Positions 47,556 to 59,632 are shown, counted from the stretch's first letter. The stretch is DNA of 64,000 bases from Nannobrachium achirus (GCA_963921795.1 OY997649.1:35260080-35324079), one strand, 5' to 3'. A program made the numbers and translations. The notes: generated from the sequence alone by a model not told the origin.

Positions 47556-48314
47556 GTGGCCATACGAGATGTTGCTCTCTGAAAGGTGGCAAAGGTTACT
47601 ATGCATTTTTGAAAAGCTCTATATCTGTAGATTATATTTTGGCATCTGAGACACAGCTAAATTGATGTTATCAGCTGCTAGAGTTGGTGTCACATTAGCC
47701 TCGGAAACCCAGGCTTCTTTTGGCGATAGGAAGAAAAAGAAGCCTGGGCGATTGTGTTATGATCCCTGTTGGAGGAAGTGTAGAATTTCCCTAACCAATC
47801 AGAGTGCAGAGAGCGTCGCACCGAATGTGTTGACGTCATGACGCAGCAGCGTTCTCTGCGCTGAGCAGAGGGGGGTGGGGGAGGAGAACACATGCTATTG
47901 GCCAGAGACTCGCGGAGAGATTCGCCGCGCCCGCCCATCTGCCTACACAAACTGGTCCGCGTTAGCTTAGAGTGGTGTCCCATTAACTTAAAAAAAAAAT
48001 GCAAAAAATGAATCTGCTTTAAGTAGCATATGAGGCGTCAAACTAGGGTTTTTTTCATGATTCTGAATCCATACCAAGCACGTGCAAAACACATGCTTGC
48101 AATGGATTCAGAATCATGATGATCCCCTCATATGCTACTTAAAGCAGATTCATTTTTTTAATTAATGGGACACCATCTCTAGCGGCTGATAACACCATTT
48201 TAGCTGTGTCTCAGAAAGGGTTATCGTACCAAAATATAATCTACAGATATATCGTTTTTCAAAAATGCATAGTAACCTTTGCCACCTTTCGGAGAGTGAC
48301 ATCTCATATGGCCC
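47556..48314. repeat. Nested foldback in probable morc2 3' UTR
   Basis: Arms at about 47556-47697 and 48164-48314 are near-complementary (for example GAAAGGTGGCAAAGGTTACT with AGTAACCTTTGCCACCTTTC). Inside is a second hairpin at about 47974-48175 (AATCTGCTTTAAGTAGCATA with TATGCTACTTAAAGCAGATT) plus a separate insertion. It follows the morc2 stop and precedes the only clear AATAAA. Confidence 0.8.
47698..47973. mobile_element. Insertion flanked by 12-bp direct repeats
   Basis: GGTGTCACATTA (47686-47697) and GGTGTCCCATTA (47974-47985) flank a 276-bp segment that breaks the left arm of the foldback. It has an internal inverted pair (CCCAGGCTTCTTTT with AAAAAGAAGCCTGGG) and a GC-rich right half. 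Element class unknown. Confidence 0.55.
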
Positions 48315-48771
48315 ATTGGACTAATGTATTCAACTTCACCGGTTTGGTTTCTCCAGTTTAGCCTGTATTCAACATGAGTCTTTTCAAATCGTGCTAAATG
48401 CAAAACACCTATCGGTGTTGCTTCTTACCTTCCGTATCCTGGTTCTACAGAGTACACCCAAGTGTGTGTGTGGGTGAGACACCCACAAGTCAAAACTCCT
48501 TACTGCGTTTTATCAGTATGGTTATTACCCATAAATCCCTCCTACTGTAGTTGTAATGTGTTTTGTTTATTTTGATCTCAAAGAAGAAAAGAAAAACAAA
48601 CGTTTGTGGCAAAACTGTTTTGTGTCTTCACTTATGTTCAATTGTTTCTTTCATTTATGTTCTGTTCAAGCTCTCTGTTCATAATCATACAGTAACAGTA
48701 CAACGACCGAACAGATTTTTTAAATAGTTACGGGATGTTCTGTATTTTTGACACTTTACAAGTCATGGAAC

Positions 48772-48777
48772 AATAAA
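48772..48777 (+). terminator. Probable morc2 polyadenylation signal
   Basis: AATAAA about 1.7 kb after the morc2 stop, in AT-rich DNA. I saw no earlier AATAAA in this 3' region, which would place the nested foldback inside the mRNA. Confidence 0.5.
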
Positions 48778-48799
48778 ACAAGTACAAAAAACACTAAAG

Positions 48800-49675
48800 T
48801 ATCCAGGCTAACCTACTTTGTATTCATAATTTGGGGGGATTGTAATATCCTCTACACAGTAGGCTATGTTTATCGTTTTTACAAACATTTTTAATTTTTA
48901 GTGTTGGTATGTGTTGCAGTAATTGGCTTTTTATTGATTATTCGAAATAAAACATTCTCCTAATAAACAAACGCCAGGGCGTTTCCAAAACCCAACTAGG
49001 GAACTACTTCGAAATTAATAAAAATCAACTACTTGTTCCAAATTGAGGTTCCAAACAAATACATTATAATGGGTCTCTTATTTTGAAGACCGGATTTTAG
49101 CTAGGACTCGGGAGGAAGGAAACGGAACCATCGATAAGTACGGCAGGTTTTTAAATTTGTATTTGTTCCAATATTCTTTCGTAACTATAGTAACTAACAA
49201 CTTCACGTATCAATTGTAACATTGATTTGTTGTTGATTCAAGAAAAGTAGTCTTAAAGCTGTCGAATATCCTATTTAATCCCAATTGTGTATGTATAACG
49301 TCGTTTCGTGATTGTGCAAAGAATAACAGTTCAAATTTATTGTCCGTATGTTATGTATGTCAGGGTTGTCAACATTGGACAATCCAGGAGAGTTGACAGG
49401 CCTGATGTATGTGGCAATATTATCCCAAATACATTAATTAGGCTACCATGTCATAATGTTGCCATTGGCGTGCGTGCGTGGAAAGAACCCAATGTCTTCG
49501 CACGGTCCATATACTGTATATATAACGCCATTGAGCACCGCGACATGAACTTTGACACAATTTTGTGATCACAACAAGGCTGGATGAATTCGACTAGACA
49601 AGAGTAGACTACTACAGATTACATTAACAAGTGCTGCGGACTTTGTATCGTGTGTTCTCTCAGTTTCCCTGAGCA
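48800..49675. other. Intergenic and upstream region of the acyl-CoA dehydrogenase gene
   Basis: AT-rich DNA without a recognised gene. No TATA, GC or CCAAT box stood out before the ATG at 49676, so the promoter is not located. Confidence 0.35.
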
Positions 49676-52600
49676 ATGTCAGCTTCTCCAGCACTCCTCA
49701 GCCGCTACAAAGGTGCATGCTATTCCCGGTGGGTTTGGGGGCTGCACAGACCACTCCAGCACAACAGATCAAGCAGTGCAGTTCAACATGAGGGAAGGTC
49801 TCTTGAAGACCAACTCTGGGAGGCAGATGGCCATCCATTATTCGCTAAAGCCAGGATAGGGCCATTCTTCCAAGTCAAGCCAGTGCTGAAGAATCCTTTT
49901 CTAGAAGATGCCCTTCTGAGAGGATATCTGAAAAGAAATCTCCCCCATGAGGTGAGGAGCACAAGTTCAACTTTTAGGCTGCTACTATCACTGATTTCTG
50001 ATTATTTCTGATCAATGTTATTATATTAATCTTATTGCATTTTCTACATGGTCTTATATGTTCAGAATGAATAACCTCTGTGTGTCTCACACACAGGCAG
50101 TGTTCTCAGACTTGCATGCTTTTGGAAAGAAGCTGGCAAGTGATGTGGATGGCTGGGGTCGGGAATGTGAGGTAACTCCTCCTCGGCTGGAACAGTTTGA
50201 CTCCTGGGGTGGCAGAGTAGATCATATCATCACTTCTCCTGCCTGGAAGCGGATGAAAGACCTGTCTGCACAGGAGGGTCTGGTTGCCATTGGCTATGAG
50301 AAGGCCTTTGGTGAATGGAGGTGAGGACACTATTACCATAATTGTTACTTTGGGGCAACCCAACCAAACAAATAGTTATAGCTTGCCTTGTGTGTATTGT
50401 AGGTATAGGCTTGAGTTTGGTGTGGTTAAGGGATGGCTCGATACTGTTTCCTTTAACGATTTTGTCCCTGAATATAATAATCACTGCCTTATTTATTTTT
50501 TTCTTCTATTTGACAAACAATTCCATACATGATTCCAATAGTAACTACCAGGGTAAATCTCTCCTCTTCTAAATCCCTCCCTAGATTTAGAATAGCCTTA
50601 TTCTAATAGCTCCCTCATTCTAATAGCCTACATTTAGTTGAGAAACAACTCAGAACTAACATAGTCACACTGGTTTGTTTCTATGTTTCAGCCGTGTATA
50701 CCAAATGAGTAAGCTGTATTTGTACTCGCCTTCCTCTGGTCTTTACACATGTCCTCTGGCCATGACTGATGGAGCTGCCAAAGTCATCCAGGTATGTCAG
50801 AAGAAAAATCTCTCTAGTTTGAATATTATACTTTGCAATAATTGAGGGTTTCAGTGTGATTTAATAGTGATTTACTCACTGTGTGTTTGTAGTCTCTAGG
50901 TGTGTCATGGCCAGTAGATGAAGCCTATAGTCGTTTGACGTCTCGTGATCCTGAACGTTTCTGGACATCTGGACAGTGGATGACTGAACGAAAAGGAGGA
51001 TCAGACGTTGGTCAGTGATAACTGTCATTTATCCTGTGTCTTGACTGTAGCCTAATAGGTCCAGAATCCAGTAATGTTGGCATCTCTCCTGCCTTCTCTC
51101 CCGCATCTCTAGCTAGTGGTACGGAGACAGTGGCTGTGTCTCAAGGAGATGGTTCGTACAAACTACATGGCTTCAAATGGTTCACCTCTGCTACAGATGC
51201 AGACATGACTCTCACACTGGCCAGAGTCCAAGATGGAGAAGGGGCAACCACACCGGTACCACTCATTGTTCAGCAGCACTACTCAAACCTCAGTTCCTTC
51301 CTTGCCTCTCAAACGCTTACCACCATCACTTCTGTACTGGCTAATCTCAAATACTACATGGCCAATCAGCATCATATGTTTAGTACTTGCTGCTTCTAAA
51401 ATATTTGTTTAAATTAGCCAATGACAACTACTGTACGTCATGAGAAAAAAAGTAAAAACATGTTTTGGGTGATTTGACCAGGACATCTCTACTGAATTTA
51501 GGTTAAATATGTTGTGTGTATCTACAGTATATCTCTCCACTTCATGTGGATTGTCACATGCACACACAGGTAGAGAGACGCCTGCAACAAAGCAAGAAGC
51601 CCGCAGCACTCCAATTTAGATACAGTCTTTTCGGTGCACGGCTCAAAAGAACATGCGAAGTGAAGAAGTTGCCAGCACTCAAGGAATCTCCTTTTAAAAA
51701 AGTTTATTTACCTCATACAGGCTCAACACGGACGCGTTTCGACCATTCAGGTCTTCATCAGCGTTAGTAATGACAAGATAGCAGGAAATGACGGAATAAG
51801 TAGGGTGCGTCACAATCAAAGTTCATCAGACCAGCTGTGTAAAGCTGTAATCCATTATACACTCACAATGACGTAATACATGTGTTTCATCTAAGGTACC
51901 AAGTCATACATCGTACAAAAATATATACACAAAATCTACCATATTATAAGGTCACACAGAGCAACACACTATATGACAAAAGACACTGGATAGTCTATTG
52001 TATCTGAAGGGTTGATAAACCCACCAATACTGGCTCACAGTGAACAATTTAAAACAGAATAATAAAAAATCAAGTAATACAAAAAAGTACAAGAAGGAAG
52101 CCGTTAGGATCCACCACTCTGACTCTAGGTTATCTCTACATGCACACACAGGTCTGAGGTTTCTAACCTGAGACAATAGCGACCTTAAGCAACACTATGG
52201 CAACAGCAGATGACAACGGTAACCGGAAATGATCCGCGGTCGATAGATAAACCTGCCGTCGCAGCATCCGTCTCTACTACGGCAGAAGGTCCCTTCCCAC
52301 GTAGCGCCTACTCCGTCTGCTGCGTGTAGTGTACGCGTCGCCATGGGAACCAAAGCGTTCAGTGAAAGGGGTGGGAACCCGTCGCCGCCAAGGCTTTGCT
52401 TAACCATTTTGACCGCTACAACGATTATGTTATAGCAGCCGTAGTCCGCCTGGCTTTGCCGTCCTGAAAATCATCGAGCTTAAAGTCGCTATTGTGGCCT
52501 AGGCAAACCCACACCTTTCAGGTATAGCTGTGTACATCTCATCCTACATGCCTTTACTTTTACATTTTATTAACAAATGACTGTCAATTTGTGCACCTGT

Positions 52601-55600
52601 AATGTCAATGACATGTGGGCGAAGAATTGACAATCAGGCTTTGCGGATTACTGAGATTTCTGAGACAGATGGAGAGGGGTAGACAATTAATTTGTTTGAG
52701 AAAGACAGGCAGGCAGACAGACAGTAGAATGTAAAAGTCGTTATCACATGCTACTTAAATGTCTATGTAGAAATGTCACTACATAAGATCCATGACTATT
52801 AGGGCATGTCTCCTGGTGGAGATTTGCCCTATACTGAGTGCACCATCCTAATTACTGGTTGTTTACCCATCAAAGTATTCATGTTTCCACCCTTCAGGGC
52901 AGCAGGGGGTTGTCTCTGTTCTATGCAGAGGTGAGCCGAGACGAGGAAGGGAAGTTAAAGGGTATAGAGGTCCAGAGGCTAAAGGACAAACTGGGCACCA
53001 GACAGATGCCCACTGCTGAGTTACTACTGGACGGCCTGCCAGCACACAGGGTAAACGAATTGTCATCAATCATCTCTATGTGCTATTACTTCTGGCTTAT
53101 GAAGTAAATACATAAATGCAAGGTTCAAGGGTTTTAATTGTCACATGCTTACAAGACAGCAGTCACAACATTGCGTTGCAGTTCTTGTACTTAGAGAATT
53201 CTTAACATTGTGGATAAAATAGTAATAATACAAGTAGATTCAAAACTCAGAATTAAGTAAATATATAAATAGCCCATTGACAATGGTTTACAAATGTATA
53301 GCAAGAATAGAAATGCAATGAAATAATATAGCATTTGTACATTATACATTATACAGTAACTGATAACACCCAAAACAAATATAATGATTGTTGGCTATGC
53401 CAGCAGTGACAAGTTATGCTGGGTTATGTTTGGCTTGTAAAGAAACAATAAAACTGGCACATCCGCTGCATGGTAGGTGCACAACTAAAAGTGAAATAGG
53501 CAATGTAAAAAAATAGAAGTCTGCACACTGATTAAAAGCTCCCAGTCAAGGCTTTATTATAGATTAACTTTTCAACACAAGGTCTTCTTCAGAAGTGTGG
53601 CTTGTCACACTGAAAGAAACACAGCTGATGTGTTTTTCTGTAGACATTCTACGAATTGTAAACCAGTGGCCACTGGTTTACAATTCGTGCTACAAGATAG
53701 ATATGTACCATGGAATCATTTACTGTGTGTATACGAAACAAAGTATGTCCGAAGACTTCTCATCTTCATTACCTCTCCTTTATGTACAGTTGTCAGATGA
53801 AGGGAGAGGCGTGGCCTGCATAGCCAACATGTTGACTGTGACCAGAATCCACAACAGCATCTCTGCAGCAGCAGCCATGAGAAGGTATAATGTCCAAGCT
53901 GCTGCGTGTGCACAGTCTGCACACCTACTGTTCTGGAGTTGCTATGATTGTAGACTGTATTATCTGTTTTGATTAAACATACAATTGTGTCTCTCAGGGT
54001 GGTCCATTTGGCTCGTGATTATGCCACTCGTCGCACTGCCTTTGGGAAGCTCCTTGCAGACCACACACTCCACATGCAGACCCTTGCTAGAATGGAGGTA
54101 AGCTGGCATTAGTAGTAGATATTGACCCATGCCTGATTTTTGGTCCGATGGCTATCCCAATTCTGGATAGTCCTTCTTCTTTTGTGTATCATCGTCCATG
54201 ATGATAGTCCTAATGTCACTATTGTCACTATTACTCGACCATAACCTATTCTCAATGCAGCTATGCCCAAATATGAAGTGTGTCGTCTAACCTCAATATG
54301 TCATCATGGCATCAGGTCAAATAAATCAGTCAGCTATATCTGGTCACAAAAGAGGGCATGCCCATAGAGCATAAACTGATGACATCAAGGATTTCCATAT
54401 ATGGGCTTAAAAGTGACATGGACTGACAGATACAGAGATCTCCATATATGGGTATATCGGTCGGATCGGCGGTGCAACATTGGTGTGAGGGCCCAGTATC
54501 TACTACATGGTCTTCTGTTGGTTGAAGGACATGATTGCTGGCATGTCTCAGTTGGGAGATGTAGATCAACAAAACACAGACAATGAGCCATGAAATCACA
54601 ACAGAACAGAGGGATTTAAATATAGCATTTTACATGTAGTTTAGTCTAAGTATAAACTCACCTATCCGATCATTTTGCACCGATATCTCTTTCTGGGTAA
54701 AATCTCGCTCTTTCGAACAACCATCATTTCGACCGGAGGGTTAGAGACTCACCCCACGGAGGTTAAGGTTAGGGTAAGGGTTAGAGTTGGGTGTCGAAAA
54801 GATGACATGTAGAAACAGTGAAGCTATCCCCTCTTTCTGTCCTCCCTCTCTCCTGTAGGTGGAGACCCGTGGGGCATTTCTGCTGGTGATGGATGTGTGT
54901 CGTCTGTTGGGCAGAGAAGAAACTGGCCTGGCATCCCAGCTAGACACACACCTTCTACGCCTGCTCACACCAGTGGTCAAGCTCTACACTGGGAAACAGG
55001 TGCAAAACAGAATACAAACATGCCATGAAGTTTAACCACCTAAGCTCTATATACAATACATCACCATACAGTGAATAGCGAAAGTAGACTATCTACAAGC
55101 TCACAATGTATCACAGTGTGTTGTGTAGAAAAAAATAATGATGGTGGGGGAAATGTTTTGAAAATGTTTCCCAATATAGGGTTAAGGGTGTTCAGTTATA
55201 GTTCATCCAAAATGTGTTATTCTGTATCTACTCATGCCAGTTTCTTGGTCTACATAACACACAAGCAGGTTGCCAGCATACCTTCATAATAAACCTCTCC
55301 AAAACAACTCAAATATAACCTGTATTTTACAACATTATTTGGTGCAAAAACATTCCAAAGTATTTTATATTCACACCTACGATGGAGCAAGGTACTATAC
55401 CACCTTTAGCACCTTTAGGAGCAGTTGGGTTAATTTTATTTCTCAAAAGCACAATTACACATGAAGCCAGGAGGACAAACCGGGAACCTTCCGGTTAATA
55501 AAACTGCCTCTTGAGCCACTGCAGACTTGAGTTGATTTTTAGATGGCTGCTGATTGAGTAGATAATAATACAATAAAACGTTTATGTGTCCATTGTCAGG

Positions 55601-57721
55601 CAGTTGCTGTGGTTTCAGAAGGGTTGGAGAGCTTTGGTGGTCAGGGCTACATTGAGGACACAGGATTACCTGGAATTCTTAGGGATGCTCAGGTGAGATG
55701 ATGCGCTGTGGGTGAGAATGATGTTTATTTATGTTTAAACAAGCCTCCGGTTTATATGGTGGTAAATGCATTTTAGATTTTATATAAATAGGACATCTTT
55801 ACATCAAGGAATCAAGCACGACTCCAATTCATCTCCACCTCTGAGTATTTTTACCGGGTGCACGTCGGGGAAAGTAACTTTTACAAGAAAATCTCTAAAA
55901 GAGAATACCAGCACTCACGGAACTGTCATTTAAGGCACTTTAATTTAAATCTACAAGTTGGCATGGATGGACATAAATATTGTTAGTTCTGGCAAGCACC
56001 GTCCTCATCAGTTGATGCTCAGATGATTCCCGCCAAACTGCCTCATCATCAGCTGACTCCTGTGAATTCTCCTCTATCAGTTAACTCTCAGTCTGTCATT
56101 GGCCTTTCACTTTATGGAGCGATCTTTAACTTATTTTTAACATTGCTTCATCTTGTCCATTCACCCATACCCACTCGCAAGCTCTTGTTCATCTCACCTC
56201 CACCCCTGCTCCTCTTTTAAATGCTTGTCTGATGTCATTGTTGCGGCTACGGCTGAGAATACCAGCACTCACGGAACTGTCATTTAAGGCACTTTTATTT
56301 AAATCTACAAGTTGGCATGGATGGACATAAATATTGTTAGTTCTGGCAAGCCCCGTCCTCATCAGTTGATGCTCAGCTGATTCCCGCCAAACTGCCTCAT
56401 CATCAGCTGACTCCTGTGCATTCTCCTCCATCATCTAACTCTCAGTCTGTCATTGGCCTTTCACTTTATGGAGCGATCATTAACTTATTTTTAAAGGGGA
56501 AGACCACCCATTTTCAATATTGAACTATGTCATTAATTTAAAGGGGTTTGTATTGTAAAGTACAATGTGTGATGTCATCACATTGTGATTTGCAATACAA
56601 ACCCCAAAATCACGGCACCCACACCCATACCCACTCGCAAGCTCTTGTTCACCTCACCTCCACCTCTGCTCCTCTTTTTAATGCGTGTCTGATGTCATTG
56701 TTGCGGCTACGGCTGCCCTGTACTGTATTATGTCTACGGTCTTCATTTGCTGCTTTCCATGCCTGTGACTTTCCATGTATGTGCATTGAAGGGCATTCAA
56801 ATCCCAGAACATGCCACCAAACATAAAATAATGCATGAATATTGCAATATACTGCTTTAAGATGCAATGAAAAAATAACGTATTTAATGAAAGTGGTCTT
56901 GACTCTTGATTGAATTATGTTTTCATGAAGTCTCTCTACCTCTGCCAGGTGTTGAGTATATGGGAAGGAACCACAAATGTTTTGTCTCTGGATGTGCTGC
57001 GCTGCGTGGCTCGTAGTTCAGGACTGGTTCTTCAGGCCTATTTCACCTACACCAAGGTCAGCGATAAAGAAAACAACCCCAACCTTGATTCAACGATTAT
57101 AATGATCTATAATATTCTTTGACTAGAACAGGAATGTAATATGCAGCTATGTTGTAGTCCCTACTAGCAGCAGCTTCTGGAGTTCCATCCCTGGCCCCAG
57201 CCATTAAAGCAGTAGATGGCGCCCTTTCTGGACTGGGGGACTTTGTACAGGCTGCAGCTACCAGACCCCCCAGCTACCTAGAGCTAGCAGCTAGAGATCT
57301 GGCCTACAGCCTGGCTCGCATATACATGGGTGTTTAATACATGCTTACATTACACACAAACAAGAAGAAAATGTGTTATACATTCCTTTAAAAACTTGCT
57401 GTATGTTAATTTCAGGTGCTCTGCTCATACACCATGCCTCTTGGAAAGGAGCATCTCCATCTGATACGTATGCTGCTCTCAGGTACAAAGAAATCGTGCA
57501 TTATTTGAATTTCTTACAACAAAACTTATTTTATTGTTGCCACAAAGAGCATGCACAAAATTGTGTGGATTTATAACTCAGCAAATTAATTAAATTGCTA
57601 TTTCAGGTGGTGTGAGCAGGACTTATGTCCAGTGGTGACCAATGAGGCTAGAAACTGGTACAATGCCGAGACTCCTCCACAAGATGCTGCGTTGGTATAT
57701 GAGCGACCAACTCTAGACTGA
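49676..57721 (+). CDS. AidB-like acyl-CoA dehydrogenase
   Basis: Member of the acyl-CoA dehydrogenase superfamily closest to bacterial AidB and C. elegans ACDH-11; expected to bind FAD and a long acyl chain, substrate unknown. Coding exons: 49676-49951, 50097-50320, 50692-50791, 50893-51010, 51113-51255, 52898-53050, 53790-53884, 53998-54097, 54859-54999, 55600-55692, 56949-57056, 57158-57329, 57416-57482, 57607-57721; 634 residues. Seen: an Arg-rich, acid-poor N-terminus (first about 35 residues) that looks like a mitochondrial presequence; [11 protein letters not shown] (about 230), the FAD-contacting block; [35 protein letters not shown]; and [16 protein letters not shown] (about 483). The start is the first ATG, in TGAGCAATG. 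It is not one of the standard mitochondrial ACADs. The acceptor at 57157 was chosen because alternatives break the frame. Confidence 0.92.
51560..51780 (-). mobile_element. Retroelement terminal fragment with hammerhead-like core
   Basis: On the minus strand CTGATGA (51755-51761), a hairpin GACC-TGAAT-GGTC, GAAA (51737-51740) and ACGCGTC follow in the order of a hammerhead ribozyme core, then TAAATAAAC and GAGTGCTGGCAACTTC. This is the type of terminus known from Penelope-like retroelements. One extra A separates CTGATGA from stem II, so activity is doubtful. It lies in the intron between 51255 and 52898. Confidence 0.5.
52173..52495. mobile_element. CG-containing MITE
   Basis: The left end ACAATAGCGACCTTAAG and the right end CTTAAAGTCGCTATTGT are inverted repeats around about 290 bp of CpG-containing DNA. 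No transposase frame. Same intron as the hammerhead-like fragment. Confidence 0.7.
53565..53600 (-). repeat. Second hammerhead-like core, degenerate
   Basis: On the minus strand CTGAAGA (53586-53592; position 7 of the core is variable in hammerheads) is followed by AGACCTTGTGTT and GAAA (53570-53573), then AATAAAGCC. Stem II is not well paired, so this copy is probably inactive. It lies in the intron between 53050 and 53790. Confidence 0.35.
54330..54480 (-). repeat. Partial copy of the CATATATGG Helitron-like subfamily
   Basis: In reverse complement the CCCATATATGG and CTTGATGTCATCAG blocks match copies D and E. Ends are not preserved. Confidence 0.45.
55901..56714. repeat. Tandem 354-bp duplication with hammerhead-like motif
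   Basis: Copy 1 (55901-56254) and copy 2 (from 56255) both run from GAGAATACCAGCACTCACGG to TTGTTGCGGCTACGGCTG. Copy 2 has about 110 bp inserted, containing a hairpin (GGGGTTTGTATTG 56543-56555 with CAATACAAACCCC 56593-56605). On the minus strand both copies carry CTGATGAGGACGG (56005-56011 and 56359-56365 for the CTGATGA) followed by GCTTGCCAGAAC, a decayed form of a hammerhead-type core. It lies in an intron of the acyl-CoA dehydrogenase gene. Confidence 0.8.
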
Positions 57722-58154
57722 ACGTCCATCCAAGAACCTTTCATAGCCTTGTAGAAGGTCTTGAGGCTGAGGGTTACACTGAGGTTGTCCTTCTCTGAAT
57801 AAGCTGTCAATCTTCAAATGAATGTATCTTTTCACCCCTTAATCATAAAGATGGGGGGGAAATCCTGTGTACAATCTGTATATTCATGCTGAATATGATG
57901 TACAGCATGAATGAAGAAAACTGTTGATTTATATGACCCTGTGATCTTTTCTATAGCACCATCAGGCCAAAACATTATCAAACCGGGGAGGCTTTTAGGT
58001 CATGGGAGAGATACATTGTATTACTAACTTATTTCTGCAAGGATCTTTGTACATAAATTGTGTGATTATGAGTTTTGCTGTATATACTCATGTATAGGCT
58101 ACATATTATTACAATTATGTGCTGACATTTTTGTTTGCCTCTAATTAATTGCAC

Positions 58155-58160
58155 AATAAA
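58155..58160 (+). terminator. Acyl-CoA dehydrogenase gene polyadenylation signal
   Basis: AATAAA 434 bp after the stop, in a T- and A-rich region. The interval from here to the slc8b1 ATG (58748) holds no other recognised gene. Confidence 0.6.
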
Positions 58161-58747
58161 CAGAATGTTGGCTTTGATTGATTGATTGCATACTTTATTA
58201 ACAGTTTAAATACAAGTAGTACCCACACTGGTACGATTATACAGTCGTGGTGCTAAAAGGATAACACAAAAAGCCCTGATGGTTTATTTCCTTTGTGGTC
58301 GACCGTCCTCCTGTTTATTCAATTTACAGAGACAAAATAGGCAATTGCATTACGCATAATTATAGCTGTTGTTGCAGCCATATGAATCAAGATCAACAAA
58401 TAAGAGCACGGCTGGCTCAGTATGTTCTATTTATACAAATCGCTCTAAAGGTGCAAAGGAGACAGGGGAGGGACTGAGCTCTGGAAGTGTTGCTGCAACG
58501 TCAAGTCGACGGGGGGAAAAGCAGGCGGGGTTTCAATGAAGTGCCAAGTACGTTTGTGTACAGAATGTACACGGACGTTTGTTTATACAGCGTTTCAGAG
58601 AAGAAAGGCTAGCAGTCTACAACACACGACTCGTATTTGTTACATTAACATGGGTCACGCACAGATTGTGAGCACGGTGACATATTTCGCCCGGAGTAGT
58701 AGTGCAGCTGTTCTTTAAAGAGGGGGAATGGAAGTGGCTCCCCCGGG

Positions 58748-59290
58748 ATGAAGCGAATTATGACTTCACGGATTGTACTCTCCGTTTTGCTGGTGTTTTT
58801 GTGTCATCAACATCATGTGTCGTCAGGCTCCACTGACACTGACAGGGATATCCATGTTCTTACTAAACGTTCTGGTATCGGAGCAGTTTGGATCTCCGCA
58901 GACAGACGCGCAGTGATGTCTCTAGGAACGACGGATGAGGTTAGTGAGAAATTAAATTAGACTTGTTACGTGGCCCGTCCAAATTGAATTGACACGTTCA
59001 CTGATGTACGCTTATTGCCCTGAGCGTTTATTAGTTTTGTTTATAATAACCTTGTGCAAGCCCTGCCCTGGCTGGCACTGGCTGGCTGGCTGGCAGGTTG
59101 TCAGTGGTTTTCACAGCTGTCACGTGGGGTGGTGGTAGGTGTCCCCAGCAGAAGTTCAACTTGTGTGCCACTTGTGTTGATTTATTATGAAATGACGCAG
59201 GCTTAATGTGACATCAATTGAGTCGCAGCAATTTCTTTTGTTATTCATACATTACTACATTATATCATAATGGCTATCTGTTCCTGATAA

Positions 59291-59380
<90 letters not shown>

Positions 59381-59555
59381 CTTATTTTCTCAGTGTGACC
59401 ATGTAATGAACCTCAATGCTACAGAACGCTGTACATTTGTGAAAACCACACCAGACTGCTATATGGAAGATGGTTTCATCAACTACCTCGAACTGGCCTT
59501 TTGCCTGCTTCCCCCCAACTTCACACCTCTCACCATCACTTTCTGTGTAAGCCTT

Positions 59556-59617
<62 letters not shown>

Positions 59618-59632
59618 TGTGAGTGTGAGTGT

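Noticed and set aside
53595..53972. 125-codon frame overlapping an acyl-CoA dehydrogenase exon
   Set aside because: Only 53790-53884 is coding, and in the frame that continues the dehydrogenase; the rest is intron.
56189..56867. Minus-strand frames in the 354-bp tandem repeat
   Set aside because: They are repeated copies of the same repeat DNA with no start or splice support.
57158..57210. Frameshift in the acyl-CoA dehydrogenase gene near 57.17 kb
   Set aside because: The acceptors at the AGCAGCAG cluster break the frame, but the TAG acceptor at 57155-57157 restores phase 0, so no lesion is needed.
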